Positions 11,233 to 21,654 of a stretch of 64,000 nt of DNA are shown in pieces. Position 1 is the stretch's first letter. Every line of letters starts with the position of its first letter. This stretch comes from Pyrenochaeta sp. MPI-SDFR-AT-0127 (taxonomy: Eukaryota > Ascomycota > Dothideomycetes > Pleosporales > Cucurbitariaceae). The position numbers and the translations under genes were made by a program. Under the pieces are notes generated by a model. It was given only the letters and a program-made list of their open reading frames with translations, had not been told where the DNA came from and made no database searches. The stretch is from NCBI GenBank assembly GCA_020747015.1, contig JAGTJM010000028.1:310001-374000 (forward strand), in the 5' to 3' direction.

Positions 11233-12764
11233 TCATACCCTATTATCGGCCATCTCCTCTCTTCGTCCTAGCGCATTTGGGTCCACATTCCCAACACCTT
11301 CATACGTTTCACCTTCCTCATCCTGAATGCCCGTAATCTTGGTGACAATGACGGCCGCGAAAGTATCGCAACTGACGTTTACGGCCGTTCGAAATCGATC
11401 CAGGAACCAATCAATAGCCACAACCACTGCGTACATACCAGTAATGGGAATTCCAACACTTCCGGCGATCATAACAGTGAGAACCAAGCTTGCACTAGGA
11501 ATCGGTGTAGTTCCAATGGACGCGAGCGTCGAGAGTATAATGACAGTGATGTAATCCACCGCATTCAAGGTGATGCCCTGTGTAGCGGCCAGGAATACAA
11601 CAACGATCGGGAAGTAAATTGCGGTTCCATCCATGTTGATTAAACATCCCAGTGGAACGGCGAATTTAGTAACCGTTACGGGGACCCCTCGCTCTAATAC
11701 GCACCGAATGGTGACTGGCAGTGTCGCTGCGCTTGAGGCGGTACCCCACGCAGTAATCCAAGCAGGGCTACATTTCAGCCACATTGTGTACGGATTCTGC
11801 CTTGTAATAACAACGAATATGAGCGGAATGATAATGAAGAGATGTATGAACATGCCGCATAGTGTTCCGCCAATGAGGATCCCAAGATTGGCACCAATCT
11901 CCGCGATGTCGAGTCGGAAGAGGTTTGGCATAATGAGGAAGAAGACCCCGACCGGGGCGAAATTAATCAGGACAGTAATAACTCGCATGATTATAACTTC
12001 AACCTCTTCGACTGCGCGCATGAGCGCGCCACCAGGCTTGATAACGTATCCAATGACGACCGCAGTAACAAGCACTGCGAGGAGGCTATCGGTAGCGAGG
12101 GCGTTTACGATGTTGTTTGGTACTAGAGAGTTGAACATGTCGACAATGACTTCGTGAATTTCGACATCTTTTCGCTCCTCCACCATCTCCTGGTCATCTT
12201 CGTCGACTGAAAGTTGATCGCCGCTCACAACATTCATCAGCTTTGACCAGACCAGACCAACAAGAAGGCAGGAGTGAGCAACTGCGATGATGGTGGTAAC
12301 TATATAGTAACCGATAGTCCATTGTGCGAGTTTTCCAGCTTTACCGCCTCCTTGAGTCATGCTGCGAAGGCGTTGAATAGCCATAATCATCGCGGTAACG
12401 ATCATTGGGAGCACTGGCAGTCAGTTTAATTGATAAAGATAGGGCCCATCAGCATACCAACAGCCCTCAGAGCGCGCAACCAGAGGTTACCAAAGATCGC
12501 GGTAAGAGCAATGGCCGGTTCGGGAACCTCCTCAACCTGCGTGGTGACGATCAGGCCTATGGCAATTGCTAGTAGTGCGGCGAAGATGATCTGCCATACT
12601 GAACCAGGCTTCAGTACTCTCTGGATGAATGTCTCCTTATCGACTACTGCAACGGTCGGTTCCGGCGATAGATCAGACGGTTGGCTAACAGGGGAAGACT
12701 CTCGTATGGTTCGACCGTCCTTCACTTCCTCAGGTTCGCCCATGATGTTATCGGTCGAAGACAA
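11233..12764 (-). CDS. Dicarboxylate/glutamate:cation symporter (DAACS family, 495 aa)
   Basis: Secondary carrier for acidic amino acids or C4-dicarboxylates, coupled to Na+ or H+, in a membrane. Exons 12764-12458 and 12413-11233 are joined across a 44-nt intron (GTATGC...AACTGACTGCCAG). Splicing creates RALRAVVLPMIVTAMI, the TM2 segment, without a gap. Family signatures: the Ser-rich HP1 loop TASSAATLP (about 326-334), NMDGT in TM7 (about 362-366), the HP2 tip SIGTTPIPSAS (about 401-411), and TM8 with D441, R444, T445, N448 and D452 in DRFRTAVNVSCD. These match GltPh D394, R397, T398, N401 and D405; the Arg is the residue that selects acidic substrates. The N-terminus (about 55 residues) is a Ser/Pro/Glu-rich cytosolic tail, and an acidic insert (DEDDQEMVEERKD) follows TM3. 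A TATA box lies 80 nt upstream of the start. Confidence 0.92.
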
Positions 12765-12843
12765 TATAACTGAAAAGAAGCTGGTGGCGATCGTTCCAGA
12801 GAAGGGGTAAGCTAGAAAGGACCAGATTGCGTGCCTCGAGGCA

Positions 12844-12850
12844 TCTTATA
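12844..12850 (-). promoter_or_regulatory. TATA box of the DAACS transporter gene
   Basis: Read on the minus strand the motif is TATAAGA, 80 nt upstream of the ATG at 12764, a usual distance for a fungal core promoter. Confidence 0.4.
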
Positions 12851-15761
12851 CACCACCATGTTCTCGATTACAGCAAACACGAGCCGTGGCAACCCAGAGA
12901 GTACAAGTCCTCCTCACCGTCATTTCCATTGGCAGATACTTTTGTTATCATCTCCCTGCTCTCTGACGCGGAGAACAGTCCTCTTGGAAACCGTTGGCAA
13001 TGTTGGCAACCACAGCGTGATGGGAAGGTTACAAGCAAATTCACGTTCCGAGTTCCGTCTGGTCGGCTTGTTTCCAGATCTAAACCGGCAGGGGTCGGGA
13101 ATTCGGAACCTTATGCCAAGAGGCAACAGCCTTACACAACGTCCTTCTCACCACCACCAGCGAACTCAATTGGATGTAAGTTGGTCATAATACCGACATA
13201 GGGCATGCTGGCGGGCTTGGGGTGGAGAGGAAGGAAGCCTTGGTATTCGTTGCGTGTTCTACGGGCTTGGCTTGCGTCGTAGATGACTCGGCAAAACTGC
13301 CACTTGCGTAGGCAAAGGCAAAACATTGCACAAAATGGAAAGAAACGGCTCAAGACATTGAAGAGAGGTCATCAGTTACAGATGGAGAATACTTGCTCAA
13401 ATGATCATCGGAGGAGAAGATGTTATGGCCTCACATCTTGTTCGGCCTCGACAGCCTCGCAGCCTTGCCTTCAATTTCTCAGTCTCCGTGCCACCCTCAT
13501 ACCCATTTGTATAACCAAATATCGCATAAAAATCGTTTTCAACAATTACACTAGAATGCCAGCTCCACATGGCACGTGCTACACCAATAAGCTTAGCACC
13601 GCGGACTATCCCCAAGCAGGTCGACAGTCCTTGATAGCGGCGTGGAGCGGTGTATATCATTTCGCCTTCTGTGCGTCCTTCCGAAGCTTAAAATTTTCCT
13701 CCGCACCCCAATGCTGGGGAATCATCGCATATTGTGTTTCTAGCCTAGCTCGACAGTTGCAAGGAAGGGATCCTTACGTCCTTACCCCATGGGCGAGTGT
13801 ACCAAATACTTCGCAACTTTTGCGAGACACCAGGTACCGACCTTATTGGCTGTACAGCGACCAGCTCCATTGAGCAGTGCCTTGCCTTGTGAAGCATGTC
13901 TATGTCGCAGCGTGGTTATTGATTAGCAAGATTGCGGATTTTTGAGCCGTTCGCTGATTTGTGCTCGGGCCAAATGAGATAACGAAGAGACTTCGTTGTG
14001 GAATTTTGTTGAAAAATCTTGCGGTCAGAGATTTCACTCTAGATAAAGATTCCATCCTTGGAGTTTCAGCTGCACTGTTGAGTGCTCCTTTTCGTTGAGG
14101 CGCCCGTTCTTTGCCCTCGCTCGTTTTAGTGCTATGATCTGTCTCCAATAACGTGCTAAGCTTTATGAGCGCCTTAATTCATATGGCAATCCTTCTCCAT
14201 ATCATGCATGTTGAATCTCATTTTGACAGCGTGTTTGAAGAAGATTCTGATACATTTGCTTCGTGAATCCAGTGTGCGAAGGCTTGCCTGGAGGAGATTA
14301 AAACAAGAGCGTTTGTTTCACAGAGCAGCCTGTTGAGATAACAATCGGTATGCAGGAACACATATGTAGATATCGCTTGAAATCTAAATCCTTTTTGTGC
14401 TCGGTCGCACGGTGAGCTTCACCATGTCACGAGACTGTCTCTAAAATTGCCCTCAGCTTCTCGCTGGCGTGGTCCGCATTCAGTAGTAGTCTAGTCACTG
14501 AACCGACCTATAAACGTTGAGTCTATTTAGCTTTGAACCTAAGGAAGCCCTTAGCTTATAAGACTGTGGACTACGACAAGAATGTGTTTAATCTTTTAGG
14601 CCCTAGGCTGCACTACATGGGGAGTTGCTGTGGAGACTATCACGCCCCGGATTCGACCCTGCAACACTTATAATTCTAATAGTATGCCATTTTTACCCGA
14701 GATTGCTTACGAGGCGAAGTTAAAGAAAGAAAAAAGAAATATATAGATGCGTCAAAATTTGAGGTTATTCAGTCTCCGATGGTGCAATTGGCACGGATGG
14801 CCATCGAGGAACTATCTTTGGATGTGAATCTGTTCTGCGGATTGTTATAGACGCAGAGTGTGAGATTGCCCGTAGTTTGCCTTGGGCGCTACCAAGATAG
14901 TGTTATACGATCGCATTTGCATTGCTTCCTTCGGTGGCGAAGTCAGGGATGTGCATCGGCTAGAGATTTTCGAAGATCACCCATTGACGTTGTTGGAATT
15001 GTTCATTGCTTGGTTGCAATTGTGAGAATCTCCTTCATATCCCATTCTCCTAAGCTACGTTCTGCATCAAGCTGGTAACATTCTGTATGTGCAGTGCTCG
15101 GAATTTAAACGCAACTACTGGTAATATTTCTTCCTCTATATCTGTACTTAACATATTTGGATATACTAGTTGCCCTGGCAATCTTGAAGGGTCTTCACTT
15201 GTGGCGTGGCATAAGAGAGAGCAAAATTGCTACAAAACTTAGATAACGTGGACTTGTGGCCAGACGGTAGCTTATATAGCGCGAAGCAGTTCACACTGTC
15301 TCAGAAGAAGAATTGTTTAACCTCAAAGTCCCCAAACATCTTGAGATTGAGTAGCAGCTCTGCCAAGATCTCATTTTCCTCTCGCACCCATTTCTATCAT
15401 GAGATGTGAACGAGATGATCAAAACGACATGGGTCTCGACAATTAGAGCAAATGGAGTTGCGCTAGTGATGATAATTCGTCTGGAAACCCAGGAACCCTA
15501 CATAATGGTTTTGACGGGTTTGTTAACGAAGTTGATGTCAAATGATGATTTTAACGTATAGATTCGACAACGTAATGAAGGATTTATCTACTATAGGAAC
15601 TAGAGAGCCAGCGAGTGACCTGGATCCTAAAGAAAAGCATGTCCTTATAAGTATCATCTATGTTGATGGGTATAGCGACGGCTCTTCAAGTACTATTGAA
15701 GAAGAGTTTCACCTGCCTGTGAATACGTGCAAATATAAGGTGCTGAGATCATCACAACCAT
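12851..15761. other. Intergenic, no gene recognised
   Basis: Several open frames overlap at 12831-13873 on both strands, the longest 196 codons at 13283-13873, but their composition is random-looking and no motif or splice partner was seen. The stretch 13900-15500 is AT-rich and featureless. A short AT-rich frame at 15542-15781 runs into the left end of the MITE. Confidence 0.5.
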
Positions 15762-15861
15762 TAACATGTTCCACCACCTAGTGGGCCGAACCACCTAGTG
15801 GGCCACCCCAAAAACCCACCAAAAATGGCCAAAACAGCATGTTGAGATCTCAACCACGGCT
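15762..15861 (+). repeat. Left terminal inverted repeat of the MITE
   Basis: Begins TAACATGTTCCACC, carries the duplicated CCACCTAGTGGGCC motif, an A-rich run with the core ACCCACCAAAAATGGCC, and ends CAACCACGGCT. Confidence 0.88.
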
Positions 15862-16091
15862 GTATTTTATATATCTAGAATTTGTATATAGTCTTTTTAC
15901 CCTACTTAGAGTATTTTCTAGGAGTATAGAATATACTGAGGTTATAGTTATTAAGATATTCACTTTTAGCCCCCAAATTTTGACCAAAACTCGAGATTGA
16001 GAGATTGGTTAAAGTCTATAAACTTACACTCTTGAATATGCTTTCTAACAGTAATAGAAAGCTATCTCTGAGACCTGGTCCTGTGAGATGT

Positions 16092-16191
16092 AGCCGTGGT
16101 TGAGATCTCAACATGCTGTTTTGGCCATTTTTGGTGGGTTTTTGGGGTGGCCCACTAGGTGGTTCGGCCCACTAGGTGGTGGAACACGTTA
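16092..16191 (-). repeat. Right terminal inverted repeat of the MITE
   Basis: Reverse complement of the left repeat, beginning AGCCGTGGTTGAG and ending GGTGGAACACGTTA on the plus strand, with one base different from the left copy. Confidence 0.88.
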
Positions 16192-16773
16192 TGGGACGAT
16201 GTGGTGCAGGACGGTTAGGAGTTCCTAGACTTTGATTGCAGGAAACAGACGCCCTGTGTTTCGGCACTCGTATAAAAACCAAGACCGTCTTCGACAGGTG
16301 TGTGACAAATTCCAGCTCCATGATTCCATCACGTGATCCTTGTTAATCTATCTCACTCTTGCCCTCCAGGCTATTCAAGCCAATCATATGTGCATGTTGT
16401 TGAAAATAAAGTTAACTTCGTATTTTGCATAACGCTCCGTGCCATCTAATGATCTTTGCGCACCACTGCATGATCCACCACAGTAGTTCAAAATATCTAG
16501 CTTGCCTCCTGAATCTACCGTGAACAAGCCTCACCTCCCTTCGTTATATTGTCGGATTGTGCTAGAACTTTAGGATGATTGCTACTCGAACGACTTTGAT
16601 TGTTGAAATTCGATGGATCATCCATGCTTCGGATGTTTCAGCAAAGTCTTGAAACAACGTCATCTCCCAACAGCCGAAGGAAACAACACGTAAGTGGCGG
16701 TACGTGTGCATGTGGAGCAGGTGGTACTGATAGCGAATTTCGATTTTTGCAATGGAAGGAGAGGGTGCAATTG
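16192..16773. other. Upstream region between MITE and secreted-protein gene
   Basis: About 580 nt with no gene call. It is the presumed promoter of the secreted protein at 16877, so the MITE forms its upstream border. A short run of open sequence at 16600-16929 overlaps the 5' leader and is not considered coding. Confidence 0.5.
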
Positions 16774-16780
16774 TATATAA
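16774..16780 (+). promoter_or_regulatory. TATA box of the secreted-protein gene at 16877
   Basis: TATATAA lies 97 nt upstream of the ATG at 16877; the same motif and spacing are found for the secreted-protein gene at 8915. Confidence 0.55.
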
Positions 16781-16876
16781 CGATTTTGGGCCGGGTTAAC
16801 CTAAATCAAAACCTACGCTCCGTTGGTGCCAACCTCCTGATTTTCTTTCGTTTGAATAACAGCACCATAACTCAAA

Positions 16877-17382
16877 ATGCGCGCTCAGTCAACTCTCCTC
16901 GGCGTCTTCGCACTAGCAACAGCTATTAGTGCAACTCTTGATCCAGCAACATCGAATACAAAGGGCAAACTCCCTTCTGCGCCGTCTTGCTCACGTACGC
17001 TGCCCTTCATACGCTTCCCCTTGCAGAAAATAGACTAATGCAGGTTCCCGTCACAGCTATAAAGACATCAAAAGCCATTCAAGCCGCAGAATGTAGCCAT
17101 AATACTCGCACCAGCAAACAGACTTTTGCCGTATTCACCACGGACCATCAATACGACAAGGTCAACGGGGCGCCATACGGCACATGCGAGGCGTACAACT
17201 GCGCGCCTGGAACCTCGGTGACAAGTAATCAAGATTCCTGGACGTTCTACTGGGATGCAGCGGGTGTAGCAGGCGAAGAGAGCGGCGAGGGAGTGGGCTG
17301 TATCAAGAGCCCAGACGATGGAACGTGTGGGTGCGAGAATTCGGATGGGACGTTTGTGTACGGCGGAAGTGATTGTGTCTAG
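16877..17382 (+). CDS. Small secreted Cys-rich protein (147 aa), effector-like
   Basis: Exons 16877-16994 and 17057-17382 with a 62-nt intron (GTACGC donor; ACTAAT branch-like motif; GTCACAG acceptor). The phase-1 junction restores a Pro codon and an open frame. The signal peptide covers residues 1-19 (MRAQSTLLGVFALATAISA). The mature part of about 128 residues has eight Cys (38, 52, 83, 88, 121, 130, 132, 146), an even number compatible with four disulfides, with a CGC pair near the end and the C-terminal motif YGGSDC. It is rich in Gly, Asp, Ser and Thr and has no transmembrane segment or GPI signal. I cannot assign a family. Gene-poor surroundings, a nearby MITE and a TATA promoter fit an effector-like gene, but expression and host contact are unknown. 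Acceptors at 17032 or 17043 are possible but break the frame. Confidence 0.82.
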
Positions 17383-19254
17383 GCGAGGAACTTCGATTGG
17401 ATGGAGGTAAGTGTGAGAACGTTACCTGGAAGAAGAAGGATGCCAGCTTGGTGACTTTGGCTGCTAGGTAGTAAATGCTCCCCCGCCAAGGTCAATCAGC
17501 TGAAGTTATCATATCCACTGTTCACTTGCCAGTGCAGGTGAAGGGTCTTGAGCACTAGAATACAGTAGACAAAGACATATACCTCTGCGTCGGGAAGACC
17601 GGGAAAGATTACACGGTCAACCGCGTCATCCTCATAGTACAGAATGATGTATGCATATAAGATCAACCAACAATGACAAATCCCTCATCGTACAGCAATA
17701 AAGTGTGACATCTTTTAAGACAAGCTCATTTGCAGTGTTCCATCCAAAAACTCCCAAATAAACTTTCCTACCCTAGAAGGTCAGCACCGTTCGGCCTTTT
17801 TCACAGCTGCGTCCGCCGTCGCGTCAAAAGCTCCATTTGTCAACCTCCCCTAACATGAAGCTGTCAGGCGTCTGAAACCCGGTCATTGGCAACACCCTTC
17901 GGCTTCCTCGCCCGTGGAGAAGCATCGGAGTGTTTTCGATGCTCCCGGTGTCCGGCGCCGTGGGAATTGTGGGGTGCCGTGACGTGAAACACGGTAGTTG
18001 TCAGGTAGGTGTTTAGTTGGGAACGACATGTGTCGTATGTCGTGTCCAAGTGTTTATTTTGGGTGGGGCACTTTGTGACATGTATTTTGGACAGACGTGT
18101 TCGATGTCACGCGACCTCGCACTCGAAGTGAGGCTACGGTCTGGAAGGGTCCGGAGACTTTTTATTTTTATTTTTATTTTAGATACCGCGATCAAATTTC
18201 CGTACGTTACTGAATCGAAGAGCAATCGACAGATCGCAATTTGCTTGCTCGTGTGCTTATGCCTCTTAGCTTGCGGGGTATGCCAATGGATTAAAGGTCT
18301 GACGAGTTACGTTCTTGCGGAGGGTGATTGTGAAAGGTTGGGCTGTCGGAGTCGGTCATACCGAGCCAGGAATAGATTAGTCTTGGACGCTTGAACCGTT
18401 CGCCCTATGCAGTCAGGAAAAAGCAAACCCACAAGCTGAACATCACGTCGCATGGGGAGAGGGAAAGATTGGGTGGAGAGAGAAAAAAACATAGATTCGT
18501 CTCCGCCAAGTCTATACAATACAGGCTGGCTGTGTTTGTAATGTCTTGACGGTACTCATTCCGGTATGCTATCCTAACCAGCGCTGCGTGATCATCGTCG
18601 TCCATCATCATGTCTTCATAGTTCGCTTCAACGCTTGACCAAATGCCAACACATCCAATCGCTTTGCTTTTGCAAAAGAAACCAATATCTGCCATCAAAC
18701 CAACAAGCCAAAAAAAAAGTATTAAGATCCGCCAAAAATCCGAAGAGCCTCCGTGAGGAGCAGGTATAGTGCAAGAAAAAGGTAAGGATATTCGAAAGGT
18801 AAACGTGCATCGCTCAGAAATGTCCACAAAATAAGCCATACAATCTGATCCCAATGTCCAATGGTGAAAACTCCACGCATGCAATGTTGGTGTGCGTGAG
18901 CGTTCCAATCTAGCAAACAATAACAATGTGGCCTGCACTGTCGCGAGGTAGAAACGCAGCAAACAAACAGAGAATGCGAATGAAATCTGTACCAAATGTC
19001 GAGAAATGAGCAAACAATTCGAGCCAAATCTTCCTGATGAGCGAGCTAGCGGTGGGTCAGCCATGCTCAGATGAAAACTTTTGGTTCAAGTGTAGACCGC
19101 CCAACTAGGAAATGTAATGGAATAAAACGCGTGCAGTAAATCGAAAAAGTGAAGGCAAATCCGAAGGACCAAAAGTGGAAAAGAGGGGTGTTGAAATCGG
19201 TCATGGCGCAAAAAGAGCGCGTGGTCCAAAGGCCTGAGAATGGAGGAGAGATCC
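17383..19254. other. Intergenic, no gene recognised
   Basis: This holds the 3' flank of the secreted-protein gene and the 3' flank of the minus-strand gene at 19255-21654. A 219-codon minus-strand frame at 19064-18405 looks like random Phe/Leu/Ser-rich translation and is not called. A short run of TTTTTATTTTTATTTTTATTTT-like sequence lies near 18159-18180. Confidence 0.5.
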
Positions 19255-21654
19255 TTAGTTTCGGTAGCGTTGCAAGACGTGTCGCTGACTATCCCGATCA
19301 CCTCGAATCTCTCCACCTCTGCCTTCTCGCCTGCTCCGTACGCTGCGTGAGCTTCTTTCTGTCATCTCTTCTGCATCTCTCCGTGCTTGGTTTGCAATCA
19401 AAGACCTCCTATTGCTACCCAGAACACTGCCTCGTTCACTGGTGCGATAAGCATCCTCGCCACCCCGGTTGTTGCCAATGACAATGTCAGCCATGCCGTT
19501 TTCAGCAGGAAGTAGCTGCAAAGTGCGTCCCTCCATGTCGCCATTGAATTGGAGACTGAGCGGAGCAGTTGCATCTACTCGCAGCCGAATTTCATTGTTT
19601 CCATTGGTAGTGGCAACAGTGCGGGCGGACTGGCTTTGCTTATCGCTTCCATCGCTGCGAGACGATCCAGACCTAGAAGGTCCAGAAGGGATGTGAGAGG
19701 CCCTTTTCGCAGCCTTGTGAATCTGGTCGGCGTACGGCTTCTGGCTGCCGCGTTGGGCGCTGATATAGTCTTCAGCAGCCGAAGTGGCAACGCGCTCTTT
19801 GGCCTTGTGACTTTCTGAGACCGTTGGCCGACGGCGGCTCTCTCGGGGGCGGAAACGTCTCTCGTCCTCTTCCGACTCATCGTCGTCAAAGTCCGGGTCT
19901 TCGGTTGGGTAGAATACCCTGGAGCTTCGATTTTTCCGTCTCTGTTCGGCTTTGTGTTGCTCCTCGCGAGCTCTCGCTTCAGCTTGCAAAAGCTCTCTAG
20001 TCTGGGCCATCTCTCGCGCGTGGGCAACCTCTCGAGCGTGGGCCACCTCTCGCGCGTGAGCCTCCTCCTGGGCCTTTGCTTTGGCTAATCGCTCCTCGAT
20101 AGCCCTGGCCTGGGCATACTGCTCATACATCTTGTCGTAGATCTGCGTTGATTGCCGGTGGCTAGCCTTGGTGTTGTTGACGAGGACACGGGCGGCCCGA
20201 GTGTCATACTCCGACTGCGTCTGGCGCGACGGAGCAGGAGGCCGGCTAGCGCCACGGGTCGAGGCGTCGCTCACGCGGGTGGGTCGATCGCGGTCCCTTG
20301 GGCGCTCGGGTATCACAATGGACTGCCGGCGGTCGAGACGGTCTACAACCTGAGAAGTGGCAGCATGACGAAGGCTGGGGCGCCGCTTCTGGCTCTTGGA
20401 CCGCTTCGGCTTGGGCGGGGCCATGATGGCACGAGCCTTGCGAGGATCCTCGTACTCTTCCTCTGACGAGGAGTCGGTGTCGGGGCTTTCGTAGGCTTCA
20501 TTCCCAATCTGCAGCGGTGGAAATTTTGTCTGCGTAGCGCTCGGAGGCGGTGGATACCTGGCCGAGTGCCTCGGGGGCTCACGACGGTCCTGCGTCACAA
20601 TGGGTGAAGGTTGGTTGCGCGTGCCATAGGTGGACGAGTTGCGTGTGGACAGGGTTGGCCTGGGGAGGTCGTACGACGGAGGTGTCTGGACAGGGTACTG
20701 CTGCTGCTGGGGATAGTAGCCGTTGGACTGAGGATGGGGGGCCATGTAAGAAGCCATTTGAGGACCCTGAGGCATATGGTGGTACTGTGGAATGTTGCGG
20801 TATGCAGAGGGAGCTGGGGGAGGACGGCGGTCTTGAGGGGGGCTTGGGTAGGGTGCGGGCATACCCGGGACCCAGTATGGAGCGCCAGGCTCACCGCTAT
20901 AACTCATTGGGCGTGGACGGCTGGTTGACGAGGAGCGTCGACGTGGCGGCTGCGCAGGCTGGACGACAGCTGCACCCTGCATGTAGGTGGGTTGTCGGGT
21001 GTACGTCGGCGACGGGGGTGAAGCGTAGTATGCAGCGGGATCTGATTGCATGGAGCGCTGATCAGATGGGATCGAGACGTTGCGAGCAGATTGGGTAGCG
21101 AGCAGGTCTGGTCGACGGCGTGGACGGGCATTGGGGCCGCACTTTGTGCAATTGGGGTCGACGCAGTCTTCCTCGTCGCGGCCTCTGCGGTCTTGAGACA
21201 GCGTGGGCCGGCGCTGGCCGTTGGGCGGGCGCCTCGAGGACTGGGAGGCAGTGCGCGACAAGGGCTTGGGGCGTGGGCTGCTGCTGCTCTGCTGTCTCTG
21301 CTCGGACGAGACGGTTGGGCGTCTGGTCTTGGGCACTGGGCTCTGCGACGAGGACACGGGTTGGGGGGTGGAAGAAGCGACTGTGGCACTTGGAGCCGAA
21401 TCAGCGCTGCTCACGGTCGCGGCGGTAAGGCTAGAATACCCAGAGTCGCTGCGGAGGTCGATGTTGGCGTGGGCCCTCTCCTGAGCAGGCGGCTTCTCCT
21501 TGTCAAGATCCGAGGGGTGGGAGCGTTTGGTGGAGACGTTAGCGGCAGCGGGCGACTTGCGTCCGGTAAAGGACTCGAGCACACCGCTGCTCTCGTCTGA
21601 ATGGTAGTCCTCGCACGTTGGCGGGACGTAGTTTGCTTGTTCGCTCGTCGCCAT
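19255..21654 (-). CDS. Large intrinsically disordered protein (799 aa)
   Basis: Single exon. The start is taken at the ATG at 21654 (context GCCGCCATGG, ideal), 22 codons inside the longest frame. The product has no recognised enzymatic domain. Residues 1-500 are Ser/Pro/Arg/Gln-rich and mostly disordered, with one Cys cluster (CVDPNCTKC, about residue 165) that could bind a metal or form a short knuckle, and Tyr/Pro/Gln-rich low complexity in the middle. About residues 510-570 form a charged helical region with tandem AHAREV/AHAREM heptad-like repeats, probably a coiled coil. The C-terminal part contains an acidic patch (DPDFDDDESEEDERR), basic stretches, and a compact conserved-looking segment about 695-730 (NNEIRLRVDATAPLSLQFNG). 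A scaffold or RNA/cytoskeleton-associated role is possible; I do not name a function. Confidence 0.8.
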   Translation of the reverse strand: MATSEQANYVPPTCEDYHSDESSGVLESFTGRKSPAAANVSTKRSHPSDLDKEKPPAQERAHANIDLRSDSGYSSLTAATVSSADSAPSATVASSTPQPVSSSQSPVPKTRRPTVSSEQRQQSSSSPRPKPLSRTASQSSRRPPNGQRRPTLSQDRRGRDEEDCVDPNCTKCGPNARPRRRPDLLATQSARNVSIPSDQRSMQSDPAAYYASPPSPTYTRQPTYMQGAAVVQPAQPPRRRSSSTSRPRPMSYSGEPGAPYWVPGMPAPYPSPPQDRRPPPAPSAYRNIPQYHHMPQGPQMASYMAPHPQSNGYYPQQQQYPVQTPPSYDLPRPTLSTRNSSTYGTRNQPSPIVTQDRREPPRHSARYPPPPSATQTKFPPLQIGNEAYESPDTDSSSEEEYEDPRKARAIMAPPKPKRSKSQKRRPSLRHAATSQVVDRLDRRQSIVIPERPRDRDRPTRVSDASTRGASRPPAPSRQTQSEYDTRAARVLVNNTKASHRQSTQIYDKMYEQYAQARAIEERLAKAKAQEEAHAREVAHAREVAHAREMAQTRELLQAEARAREEQHKAEQRRKNRSSRVFYPTEDPDFDDDESEEDERRFRPRESRRRPTVSESHKAKERVATSAAEDYISAQRGSQKPYADQIHKAAKRASHIPSGPSRSGSSRSDGSDKQSQSARTVATTNGNNEIRLRVDATAPLSLQFNGDMEGRTLQLLPAENGMADIVIGNNRGGEDAYRTSERGSVLGSNRRSLIANQARRDAEEMTERSSRSVRSRREGRGGEIRGDRDSQRHVLQRYRN

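Larger units (their letters stand above)
15762..16191. mobile_element. MITE with 100-bp terminal inverted repeats
   Basis: A 430-bp non-coding element. Its two ends (15762-15861 and 16092-16191) are inverted copies of each other, 100 nt including a TA at each extremity, with one mismatch I can find (ACATG at the left, ACGTG at the right). Just inside each tip is a direct duplication of a 14-nt subterminal motif, CCACCTAGTGGGCC, separated by GAA. The 230-bp interior is AT-rich and has no open frame. The flanking TA is consistent with the TA target duplication of Tc1/mariner/pogo-type elements, and the size with a miniature inverted-repeat transposable element moved in trans. The near identity of the ends points to recent insertion or gene-conversion-like maintenance. 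I saw no second copy in this window. Confidence 0.88.

Noticed and set aside
11327..12157. Plus-strand open frames of up to 174 codons
   Set aside because: They lie antisense to the DAACS transporter exons and show no independent motif.
12414..12457. Apparent frameshift or stop breaking the DAACS transporter into two genes
   Set aside because: A 44-nt intron with good donor, branch and acceptor restores TM2 exactly; the gene is judged intact.
13283..13873. 196-codon plus-strand frame
   Set aside because: No motif, no start context, mixed composition, and comparable overlapping frames on the opposite strand.
14620..14680. TTCGA-containing stretch resembling a tRNA T-arm
   Set aside because: No matching acceptor, D or anticodon stems could be folded around it. 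Other TTCGA sites (for example 50598, 60258) failed in the same way.
18405..19064. 219-codon minus-strand frame with hydrophobic segments
   Set aside because: Phe/Leu/Cys-rich translation of AT-rich 3' flanking DNA, with overlapping frames of similar type; no family resemblance.
20550..21600. Plus-strand open frames of 100-184 codons
   Set aside because: Antisense shadows of the GC-rich disordered-protein gene.
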